Shown here: positions 12,901-23,178 of the stretch, one piece after another
Position numbering within the stretch: position 1 is the first letter of the stretch
Layout of the letters: every line of letters starts with the position of its first letter
Origin: Epichloe hybrida
Taxonomy: Eukaryota > Ascomycota > Sordariomycetes > Hypocreales > Clavicipitaceae
Assembly (NCBI GenBank): GCA_019022495.1
Contig: JAFEKR010000003.1
Coordinates: forward strand, 4,389,941-4,453,940
DNA: 64,000 nt
Direction: 5' to 3'
The notes under the pieces: generated by a model
Seen by the model: only the letters and a program-made list of their open reading frames with translations
The model's database searches: none
What the model was told of the DNA's origin: nothing
Position numbers and translations under genes: made by a program

Positions 12901-13322
12901 AGTGACGACCGCCACTGATTCCAACGCGAAAGCGTCAGCCTGCTTCAGAATCCCCTTCATCCTCCTGGTCTTTTCTGCGCAATGACTAGCCCAGATCCGC
13001 CCCTCCATTGCCACATTAACCTTTTCCCGTCCCCGTCATAACCTACCTCTTGATGGCAGTGCGAGCCTGTCAGCCCGGCTCCCTTGCCTACTCTACGACG
13101 GGTCTCCCTTCCATCTCTATTCTATTTTTTTTATTTTTTTTTATTCCCCCGTATGCCACCGTATACCTCTACATCAACGCGACCACGTTTTCCGACGACG
13201 ACGACGACGACGGCCTCTTTCTCCTCCCTGGGTGCTCGGTATCTGCCTGTCAAGTATAATGGGTGTCTGGGCTGCGAGAATCACGCCTTAATAGATTGTA
13301 ATCTGGCGTCGCATTCGCCGTC
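9988..13322. other. Long gene-poor region
   Basis: This is 3.3 kb between two plus-strand genes. It has many short frames in all directions but none with domain content, a consistent start or neighbours. It contains G/C homopolymers (about 10104-10111, 10558-10566, 12503-12512, 12838-12846), pyrimidine-rich sequence at 12490-12600, a GAC trinucleotide run at about 13194-13213, and copies of the TACATGTA (12611) and TGTACATGCGG (11931 reversed, 12797) words. The last few hundred bases should hold the promoter of the seven-TM gene. Confidence 0.45.
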
Positions 13323-14741
13323 ATGGTGAAAGACGACACAGTATGGACCATTGTCCATGCAGCCGTCACTGGGTTCATGGCCTTGCCGATTCTCATGGCC
13401 GGCATATTAACCTTGGTCGTGGTAAGACGTCAAAATGACCCGGCACGAAGAGCCTTCACATGGCTCAAGGCCTGCCACCCGCTGCTATTGGTGTAAGTAG
13501 ATGTGCAAAAGCTTTCATCCACCGCTATACTCGGGGCTTACTTCATCGAGCATGCCATGTGTCCGACTCTTTTCAACTGACCACACATGTATAGTTCCAT
13601 CTCATGCATCATAGCAGCCGACATGCTGAATGTTGTTCTTTTCTCTTGGCAAAACGATGAAGGCTCCTATGACACCGCCAATCACACCCACGATGACATC
13701 AGTCGCATCATACGGTCAGAGAGATATCTCAGCTTCACTGGCAACCTCTTCGAACACCTCGTCGACATTCTCTTCGTCGTTATTCTCGTAGAACTTGGAA
13801 ACGGACTCATGTACTCACTGGATCGTCAATCCTCGCCTTACCAACTCCGGCTGCGCTACGCAGCTTACATGACGACGATTTTCATGATCTCGCTTGCACT
13901 CACCTACTTTGGACAACCAGCGTCAGCTTGGGCGGCGTACTTGAGCGGTTCGGAGAGTAATTCGAGCTATGCGCAGCTCACACAGTCGTTGAAGGTCGTG
14001 GGCAAGATCGGGGCGGCTTTTTACATTCCTTCGTGGGCCGTCTCCATCGCCCAAGCCGTCTACGCGTCATTCGTCATGCACAGGCACAAGCCCGGCGCCA
14101 AGACGCGACATGTACGTTCTCCTCCGGATCATGTTGCTTCCGCGGTTCTTTTGTGGTCGAGTTGAAACTAACCAAATCATGTCGTCGTCTTGAACATCTC
14201 AGGTGGCCATTCTCTATCTCACCATAACCATCCTGGACTTTGTTCGCTGGACCTTCTTTCTCGTGTTGTATGCCCAGTGGATTCTTCCTGCTACGGAAAA
14301 CCCTGCGTGGTGGAACCTGGTCGACGCGCTCGGAAATACATGGATTCGGTTCACGCAGTTGGCCATGTTGCTGATCATCGGGATGCGGAGGAACAAGGGA
14401 ATATGGACGACCCATCAGGCGTGGTCGGCATCCAATGTGTCAACAATGGCTTCGGAAATGGCACCCACCTACACGACCGGACCGTCCCCTGTCATGCCCC
14501 CCGGCACCGGTTATCAACACGCTCTGTGGCCACAGAAGGACTATGTCGCCCAGTCCCCCATGCATCAAAACTGGTACGTGCCTCGACCAACGTCAGCATG
14601 GCAGCATCACGAGCTCGCCACCTCGCAACCTGCTGTCCTTGCTCCGCTAGAGCTTGATTCCATGCAGTATCAATATGCACCTCATCCATTACTTGGACCA
14701 GGATATCTCGTGCTGCAATCGCCAGCCCAGATTCAGCAACT

Positions 14742-14778
<37 letters not shown>

Positions 14779-14901
14779 CAGTCACAAGAACAAACCCTGC
14801 CCTCGCAACAGGGACTTCAACATCAACATTCATTCCACTCGCAACCACACCAACTTCAGCATCAACACTCATTTCACTGTCAGCAACACCACACTCGATA
14901 G
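13323..14901 (+). CDS. Seven-transmembrane protein with polyglutamine/His-rich tail
   Basis: Exons 13323-13492, 13595-14111 and 14203-14901 join in frame to 461 aa. I count seven hydrophobic segments: around HAAVTGFMALPILMAGIL, SCIIAADMLNVVLFSW, VDILFVVILVELGNGLMY, YMTTIFMISLALTYFG, AAFYIPSWAVSIAQAVY, ITILDFVRWTFFLVLY and FTQLAMLLIIGM. Extracellular-type loops carry N-glycosylation-like sites (SESNSS). About 190 residues follow, first Pro/Thr/Ser-rich, then an uninterrupted CAG-encoded glutamine tract (about 11-13 Q, codons near 14740-14775) and a Gln/His/Ser-rich end. The topology is that of a receptor-like or transporter-like fungal 7TM membrane protein. I do not recognise the family with confidence and see no CFEM or RGS domain. 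A G-protein-coupled receptor role is possible but unproven. Confidence 0.75.
14739..14775 (+). repeat. CAG trinucleotide repeat (polyglutamine)
   Basis: A run of CAG codons inside the last exon of the seven-TM gene, encoding about 11-12 consecutive glutamines, followed by further Gln/His-rich sequence. The repeat is read in the glutamine frame. Its length is probably variable between strains. Confidence 0.85.
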
Positions 14902-15635
14902 GGCCATATGGAAAGAGGGGGGGCACAGCTGGGGCAGCTGGGGCAGCATCTTAAACTTGGGATCGGAGCACGGCGCAAACGGGAAACGACAAGACATGTC
15001 ATGGTGGGCTTTTAAAGATTTTTTTTTCTTTACCAGAGATATCCAGCTTCAAACCACGACTCGCAGCACATTTCTGTCATCCATCTCTCATCGTTCATTT
15101 ATTCATGTCGCCCTCTTTTGAAATATCTAGCACGTTGACCAAGCTCGACATCTGACGGACCCCACTACTCTGAACTTGACTAGTTGGAATAAAAGTGTTG
15201 CGAGGCACATGAGGGATAACAATAAACGTACAAATTAATGACAATGAAGTTGTGAGCCCAAAAGAGGCGCAGCCGACTTGGCCGCCAATCAAGGCCCGCC
15301 CCACCTTCTCCATGTGAACACAAGGCATCGTCTCGAGATCCCAGGTCCCGTTGAGAAACGAAAAGGGATCATGGCCCAGATGTTCTAAATAGAATGCATC
15401 GACACACATGGACCGGAACCTCTTATATGCATCGGCTTGACACTGCCCGGCGTTCACTGGTGCAGTCCTCGTCCTCGTCGCACGGTGCACTCTACAACTG
15501 GCTCAAGAAAGACCTAGGTATTCATAACCAGCGGCATGGTAAGTAACAACTCGAAAATAATGTAAGAAATCACTATTCACCAAGGAAACAAAAGTTTAAA
15601 CCTGACCGTATCAGCGAAGCATCTCCGTCCAGACA
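14902..15635. other. Intergenic region between convergent genes
   Basis: About 0.7 kb between the 3' ends of the seven-TM gene and the GMC oxidase gene. A 131-codon minus-strand frame spans 15095-15490, but it has no recognisable domain or flanking exons, so I do not call it. I see no RNA gene. Confidence 0.4.
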
Positions 15636-17647
15636 TCATCCGGACATCTCCAGACCTAGTTCTCTGCCGATGATGACGGCGGCCTTCTCGCCTACTATGA
15701 GAGCCGTGTTGTTCGTGTTGGCCCCCACGTTCTCGGGACAAATCGACAGATCTGCTGCATAGTCAGCAAGATGGCCCCGGCGAGATTGATTGTCGTGATG
15801 CACGGGACAGCGCGTCCTTACCAGCGAGCTTCAGGCCGGTGACCCCGTGGACATTCAGGTCCTTGTCCACGACACCGCCGCTTTCCTCTGGCGCCATCTT
15901 GCAGGTCCCCAGCGAGTGCCACGTGGTGTTCATGTTGGAGCGAATGTAATCCTCAATGGCGGCATCATCTTCCGCGTCGTACTCGATTGGCGGCAACTTG
16001 TTCCGCTCCTCGGGAGAGCCGAATCCTCCTTTTACGGCGGCATGGTGGTTCGACAGAGCAGCCTTGCTGCCGGCGGGGAACTTGGGGTGGCTGACTGGGA
16101 CTTCGGCCTCGAACAGGTTGGTCCGGCGGATGATTTCGCGTTGCTTCTTGTACGCCCACAAGAGCTTCTTCACGTCTGCAGGATGGGACAGGAAGCCCGT
16201 GTTGAACGAGGGTGGCGTGAAGGGGTCCTTGGAGACGACGTGCACGTTTCCACGGGAATATGGGTAGGCGGTATAGGTGGCCATGGAGACGTATTGGTGC
16301 TGCTCTCCGCCCATGGACTCTGCCACGTCTCTGGGGTCGCCGAGGCTGAAGGAAACGGCGCCCATCAGCATCAGAGGTCGGTCTGTCCGTTCCTTGAAGT
16401 CGCGATCCCAGAGCTGTTTAAACTCCGGGCCCAGCTCGGCAGCCTCGTCCTCGGTCGGGCGGAACTTGGCTGCGAGGTCGATGCCGTTCCACCCCAGAAT
16501 AGGCTGCTTGTCCCGAAGAGCGGTCGCAAAGTCGAGGCGGCCGGAAAGAAGAGCGTCCAGAGTCATGTCTGGAGCCAGGTTTGTTTTGTAGGCGTAGGCA
16601 ATCAAGTTGTGGTCTTGATACTCCTCACCGACGCCGGGGAGATGTGCGACGACCGGGATGCCCAGCCTGGACAGGATCTCCTTGTTGCCGACCCCGGACC
16701 GCTCCAAGACTTGAGGCGTGCCCAGCGCGCCTGCTGAGACGACGACGAGTCTTCTTGCTGTAATGATGGAAGGCTTGCCTTGTGCCCCGGAGCCAGTCGG
16801 CTGAACCTCGACGCCGGTCGCGCGATTGCCATCGAAGATGACGCGCGACACAGTCTTCTCCACCAGAAGACGGAGATTGGGACATCTCCCAGATGCCATC
16901 AATGGATGGACGTATCGATGGGCAGTATCTTGGCGCTTGCCGTCGGGACAGACATATCGGCCCCATCGAGAGATGCCGCTGGCAGTCTTGAAGTCCTGCA
17001 TGTCGACGACTTCTCTCTCGCCAGTCGCCACGGCACCGGCGATTATATCGTCCTGCGGACCCTTGGGCCCATAGGTGCCGAAAGAGATGTTGATGGGTCC
17101 GCCGTAGCCATGGTTGTCCCTGTCGTAATCCGGGCCCTCGGGGTGAAAGTTCTCAAGCTTCTTCGACAGCGAGATGAGCGTCTTCGAGTCCCAGCCCTCG
17201 GTGTTCCACGAATCATAATCGCATGCCTGCGCTGTGGCGCAGAGATTGGTAGGTAAGCATCTCGAAGGCACATGTCAAACACATGCTGTGTGATATCTGA
17301 TAAGCCCCTCCCCGGGAGACCGTACCTCGTGTGTACATCATGAAGTTGATGGACGAACCGCCCCCCAACACGCCACCCGCTGGGACGATGGCTTGCCGTC
17401 CATTGATGGAATCCTCCCTGTTTCCCCTGTAAAAGATTGCCGTCTTTGAGCCGGGGAGCAAATGCGCCGGGTAGATGGCCGGTGTCGTGATGGTGGGGTT
17501 GTCAAGATTGTTCTGGCCCTGCTCAATGACCAAGATGGACAGATTCGGGTCTGCTTCTGAGAGACGACCTGCCACAACGCATCCTGCCGTACCTCCTCCG
17601 GCGATGATGATGTCGTACTCCTCCCGTCCTTGCTCGTGTGAGCCCAT
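15636..17647 (-). CDS. GMC oxidoreductase, alcohol (methanol) oxidase type
   Basis: Exons 17326-17647, 15822-17231 and 15636-15754 join in frame to 616 aa. The N-terminus has the FAD-binding motif GGGTAGCVVAGRL (about residues 17-29). The GMC signature follows, with GGVLGGGSSINFMMYTR and later SAGALGTPQVLERSGVG. The C-terminal catalytic region has WHSLGTCKM (the active-site histidine) and CPENVGANTNNTAL with the partner asparagine-type residue, supplied by the small last exon. Alcohol-oxidase-type GMC enzymes oxidise short primary alcohols with oxygen, giving aldehyde and hydrogen peroxide. The length is somewhat shorter than yeast peroxisomal methanol oxidases, and the C-terminus (EMSG) lacks an SKL-type peroxisomal signal. 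There is no signal peptide. A cytosolic alcohol/aryl-alcohol oxidase-like enzyme is therefore likely, with substrate unknown. The PDR transporter gene lies upstream on the same strand, 737 bp away. Confidence 0.88.
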
Positions 17648-18383
17648 GGTGGCGAGGAAGTTGATGAGATGCTGGTGTTGGAGCCGGGCCGCGCGAGGGC
17701 ATCAGAAAGGCAACAACAAGGAGGAGCCTCGACAGGATAAATAGTCCATCGCTCCGCGCAAAGGGATGGTAGGACAAACACATCGGTCCGTGCAAGAGGA
17801 AAGCATTGCGGGGTAGTAAGCCGCCTTGGTGATGGAGGCTCGGACTGACTTGGCTGCACGAGAACCAGCCAGACGAATTGGAAGGCCAGATCCAAATGGG
17901 CCATGACGCCACGGGAATTCATCCCGCCCGTAAGCATGTAAGCACTGCCTCGCCGGGTGCTTTCATCGCGACGCGGGCTCGCCTGGGTGCATCGTGACTT
18001 TTCCTAGTCGAGTCAAGCATAAGCAAGTTCTGGCACACCCCCTTTACCCCGATTTTGTTTCGGCTCGGCTGGGACGACTCAACTCAGGGGTGGCGAATAA
18101 ATACCCCAAGAGCCAAGACTTGAGAACCCAACACCCACTTCTCAAACAGCAAACCCGGGTCGAAGACGTTGGGAAAAAAAAAAAAAAAAAAAAAAAAGCT
18201 CTCATTCTCGAACAGCTGAGTCATTACTAGACCAGTCATTTGCGAAGCGTGCAAAGTGGAAAAAAAAAAGAAAAAAAAATCCAGTGCTACTTGACGTCTA
18301 TGCTTGTACAAGGAAAAAGTCAATGTCCCGTTCGGATATAAACACACCTCATTCTTATTCTATATTCGCTCATAAACTGTCAT
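17648..18383. other. Intergenic region with A tracts
   Basis: About 0.7 kb between the GMC gene start and the PDR transporter stop, so it should hold the GMC promoter. It contains a 24-nt A tract at about 18174-18197 and a second A-rich run at 18261-18280. No gene is supported. Confidence 0.5.
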
Positions 18384-21300
18384 CTACAGAAACTTGGACA
18401 GATACCCGAATCCAAAGGTCCATCGTCGAACGCGGACAAAGTATATAAAGAAATAGACCAACCTACAACGAGCTCATTAGTATTTTCATGATTGTCAGAG
18501 GGCCACCCACTCGGGCGTCTATACTTACATCCAGTTGGAAATGCAAAAGGCAATAAAAATGCCAAGGTCTCGCCACTTTTGACTGGGTTTGATGCTGAGG
18601 CCGGCGAGATATTCTACACCACTGGCGTAGGGGCAGTAACTGCAATTTTCACTGTCATCGGGATTCATGAGATATCCCCGGCCAGCGCTCCTGACAAAGT
18701 CCATTGCGAAGTCTCGACATGTCTGGCCAGATGGTGGGTTAAAGTGAGCAGCTTCGTTGCTCGCGCACTCGACTGTCTGGTTCTCCAACGTGGTGGCGAG
18801 GACGCCGCCGATCCAATAGGTGCTGGGGTTCAAGTAGTAGAGCTAGCACAGCAGGAGAGTGTTAGTCCCAGACACAAAAAGATACAGGCCGAGATTTCGA
18901 TTCCCAACTTACCCAGTATCGCCAAAAGACATTGAGCTGCTCGTAGGGAACGACGACGCCATTGAATAGAGAAAACATGACGAGGAAGAATGGCAGGACA
19001 TTACTGATGACGGTGAAGCTTGGTGCCCATGCGCAAATCCACTGGCCCCAGCTGGACTGAAACAAGAAGAACAGAACACTCATCAGGAAAACATAGCCTG
19101 ATGTCAGCGAGTCGGTCGGCAGACCCGTTGGCCAGTACCACAGGACCCAGTACAAGACTCCGGCGAGGATGGAGCCGGGGATTTCGGACAATATTTCCGA
19201 GGTGCAGAACGCGACCCAGCCGTAGATCCTGCTGGGGTATTCGCGGGCTTCCCACAGCGCGCGATCCGCGTAGAATTTCGGCAGGACAGCATTGAGTACG
19301 GTGGGTGGTATGAGGAGGATGAGGAAAGACGTGAACATGCGGCTCTGCATATCGTTGACCGAGTTGCCGAGTTGCCAGAATGTGAAACCGTTGAAGATGC
19401 CGATGATGACCGAGGTGAAGAATTTGCCGTAAATGTACGACGGCTGGCGCCATTGGTTGACAAACATGCGCTTGGTGAGCAGCTTGATCTGCAGCGAGAC
19501 TGGCGCGGCAAACTCGTGGGATAGAACGTCCTGCTCGCCAGAGGTCGCCGCGCCGCGCCGTTGCTTGATCTGCTTAATCTCTTCGATCAAGGCCTTGTTC
19601 TCGCCAGACCGACGCCACTCTTCATTCCAGTGCTCACGACCAGCTGCTCGCGCACCCGTCTCTATGAGAAACTCGGCAATGTTCTTGCCCTCGGGGCACT
19701 GGGCCCCGCGAGCTCCAAAGTAGTCCACCACATCCTGACCGTTCTGGCCAACGGGGCCAAAGTAAAAGGTGTTGCCGCCGGGGTTGAGCGCAAGAATCCT
19801 GTCAAACTGCTCAATCAGCTCGGAAGAGGGCTGATGGATGGTGCAGACGATGGCCTGGCCTGATGCGCAGAGCTTTCGGAGGAAGCGAATGATGGAAAAG
19901 GCCGACTGCGAGTCCAGGCCGCTTGTGGGCTCATCCAGGAACAATAGAAGCTCTGGCTTGGCCGCCAGCTCAACTCCGATGGTCAGTCTCTTCCTGTGCT
20001 CGACGCCAAGAGAAGATACCACAGCATCTCGAATGTCGTTGAGCTCCAGCAGGTCAATCACCTCGTCGACGTATTCGACCTTTTCCTCGCGAGGCACATC
20101 TCGACTCTGTCGAAGCTCCGCCGAGAACAGGATCGACTCATGCACGGTGGCCGTCTCCTCGTGCAGATCCATCTGCTCTACGAATCCGGTTCTCCGCTGA
20201 AAATCAGACGTCGGGGCCTTGCCGTCGACGAGCATGTTGCCCTCGACGACGCCTACGGTCTGGCGCTGCGAGAGAGTGTTCAGCAGCGTCGTTTTGCCAG
20301 CGCCGCTCGCGCCCATTAGAGCGACAAGAACGCCGGGCTTGGCATATCCGTTGATGTCGTTGAGGAGTTTCTTCGGCCCTGCTGGGGTGGTGACGGTGTA
20401 GCTGATGTTCTCCCACGTGAAGACCTGACCACTCCCGTTCGAGGTCCCCAAAACCTCGTCCTCGTCTGGCGTTCCTTTGCGTTGAACATCACCCGCAGTC
20501 GCGTTGTGAGATTGGCCATTCTCCTCATCAGTCCTGTTCCGGGCCCTGGCAACCTGCGTGGGCTTTTTGGAAGACTTGAAAACCAACGCTCCCATGCCGC
20601 CGCCGACGAAGGAGAGCTTCTCAGTGGCCAGCACGGTCACAGCGATGTAGCCCACGGTAAAGGCAATGAGAATGCCAAAGTTTCGCCACAAGTTTGATCG
20701 ACTGTAGTCGAACTGTGACGACAGGTAGGCATCTCCCGCCACCTCCGGGGTGCCCGGTCGAGAGCCAGCGATGGCGCATCCCTGGTTTTGAGAGCTGATA
20801 CCCGGACCTGATGATGGAATCAATTGCATTGGTGCGCAGTCCATGGTTCGTCCCCCGAACTCGTTCGTCAGAACCGCCTCGAAAGCATAGCTGATTGGGT
20901 TGACATGATACAACCAACCAAACCAGATCTTATCATTGAGCAAGACGGGTTTCGCAAGGGTATAGCCCGTGTACACAATCAAGAGGTTGAGCGCGCAGCC
21001 GGCAAAGCGCACGGCCGTGTCGACGCCTGATGAGAGCGCGGCAAACATTCGGTACAAAGCTGTGAGGCAGATGGTGGTGACATACACAAAGAGTAGATAT
21101 ATGAAGAACCGCCCGGCGGATAGACTGAGGCCCGTCATAAAGTACATGATGACACCGAATATGATGACTTCGACGATGAGGATCGGTAAATCGGCGAGTA
21201 CTCGTGCCAGACTGACTGCACTGGGTCGATAAAATGCAAAGTCTTGGTGATGCCGCGAAATGATTGCCCGTCCAGACACTGCCTTCATCAACTCGGAGAG

Positions 21301-23178
21301 CTGGAGCCAACCCAGGAAGAGAATGGAGAAGAAGGCAACGCCACCACGCAAAAAGGCACCGCCAGTGTCGTCGGGCGTGTTGTAGAACAGGGAACCGACA
21401 ATAAGACCGTTGCTGACAATGACGAAAAACTTGGTGTACAGGGACGTCTTGTCTCCCCAGATGAGCCAGAACTCTCGCCGCGTGCAGGCCAATACCTGTT
21501 GCCAGAAGCTGACGGTATAAACGGATCGTTTTATGACGGTTCGCGATTTCGCATCTCTGACCGAGTCAACGAAAGTCTGGGCATCTACATGGCCAGTATC
21601 GTCAATGTGCTTCTCGTAGCCACTGACGTCATCCATGACGACTTTGTAGGCGCTGCTTTGGCGGAAAGCTTTCTCCAGCTCCTCTGCGGTCTTGGGGCAT
21701 CGGTCCTCGCATCCTTCTCTGAATTGGCGAGCATTCACGTCACACAGTGAAGTCAAGAAATCAGCCGTGGTCTGTCGAGGGGGGCAGTAATATCCCAGGT
21801 CGACGAAATACTGCTTGGCCTCGCTCGCGGGGCCTTGGTACAACATTCGTCCTTGGTCAATGACGAGGACCTTGTCCATCAAGTCGTAGATACCTTGGCC
21901 AGCTTGATACAGTGTTGTCAGGGTCGTGCGGTCAGACACATCGGTCATTATACGAAGCGATTTGGCGTAGTTGAATGCCGTCGACGCATCCAGGCCTCGG
22001 GTTGAGTTGTCCCAGCAGGTGACACTGCTCTTCGTCGCCAGTGTCTCGGCAATACTGACGCGCTTCCTCTCACCACCAGAAACGCCCCGGGTGTAAGCAT
22101 CTCCGACGAGAGTGTCTTTGGTGTGAGACATGGCAAACATCTTCAAAAACGAATCGACAATCAATTGAATATTGCCACGTTCGTTCTTCTTGGTTTTGGT
22201 CCAGAGGGAAAACGTCAGGGTCTGGCCGACTGTCAGACTGGGCATGTGCTGGTCATCTTCGGCATTGTAGACGGCCTCGCCGCGGAACCGTTTGTCCATT
22301 TTAGATGAAGGAATGCCTCCGTATACGACGTCTCCTTCCACGGCTCGAAAAGATGCACGATTATTGGCAATGACTTTGAGAAACGTGCTACAGCCGGAAC
22401 CTGGCCTGCCTAGAACGAGCATCATCTCTCCTGGTCGGACCACGCCCGTGAAATCTTGTATCAAGTTCCTGCAAGGCTCTCTGGCGTTGCGGAAATCGAG
22501 GCAAGGAATCCAGCTGCAGAGATGGCGGTAAAGATCAGGACCAAAAGTGCCCGCAATGGCCTGTGGAAGTGTTCGTACGGAGACGGCGCTTGCGCCGACA
22601 CCTTTGACCGTCAAGTTCTTGAAGAGCACCCCGACCTTCTTGGTTGACTCGCCGTTTTCCGGACTGCGCTTCTCCAGATGTCCTTCTCGAATGAATTGTT
22701 CCAGTTCGAAACCGTCGGCGTGCGCGGTAGTCTCACTGTCCGCATCAGCTGCAGAGGCTTCCTTCTCGGCATCAGGGGGCGCAGTGCCTCGACCCGAAAA
22801 TATCCTGCCAATGAAACTGCCTCTGGATGGCGTCTTGTGAGCTGCCGATGCTGTGGTGCTTCTTCGGGTCAATTCGCGTTGTAGATCTCGAAAGTCCTGG
22901 CGTGCGGCATGTTGACTGACTGGTCCATCGACGTAGGTATCTCCCCAGTAGCCATCATTGGAGGTATCTTGTGTCAGATTCGCGTTTGCATTGGGGGATG
23001 AATTCGGCACCGTTCCGTCTCGAGTTGGTGACGGGCTGGACTTGGCCTGCCCATATGCTTGGTCCGTCATGTTGCGCGTCCTCGACTCCTCGGCCAAGAC
23101 CACGGGGGCGCGTTCTTGTAGCTTATTTCTTAACGATGCGACTTTTGGGTCGATCGGAGGCGTCAACATAGGACTCAA
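18384..23178 (-). CDS. PDR-type (full-size ABCG) ABC multidrug transporter
   Basis: Exons 18913-23178, 18529-18842 and 18384-18462 join in frame to 1552 aa, the usual size for fungal PDR pumps. The order is (NBD-TMD)x2. NBD1 has the PDR-type Walker A GRPGSGCSTF (about 258), signature VSGGERKRVSIAE (about 363) and a Walker B with Asn-Ser (CWDNSTRGLD). NBD2 has canonical Walker A GASGAGKTT (about 955), the degenerate signature region LTIGVELAAKPELL and Walker B LLLFLDEPTSGLDS (about 1083). This left/right asymmetry is normal for PDR proteins. Membrane domains follow each NBD. The two small last exons complete the C-terminus, reading LNPSTYWIGGVL with the Cys-rich extracellular loop, then a final helix VYFFIYFVRVRRW. 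It should sit in the plasma membrane and export hydrophobic toxicants such as azoles or own metabolites. The specific substrate is unknown. Confidence 0.93.

Noticed and set aside
15095..15490. 131-codon minus-strand frame after the GMC gene
   Set aside because: No homology is apparent, it has no splice partners and it sits between convergent 3' ends.
15847..16737. Long plus-strand open frame (296 codons)
   Set aside because: It is exactly antisense to the GMC oxidase exon, has no domain content and follows from high GC codon usage on the other strand.
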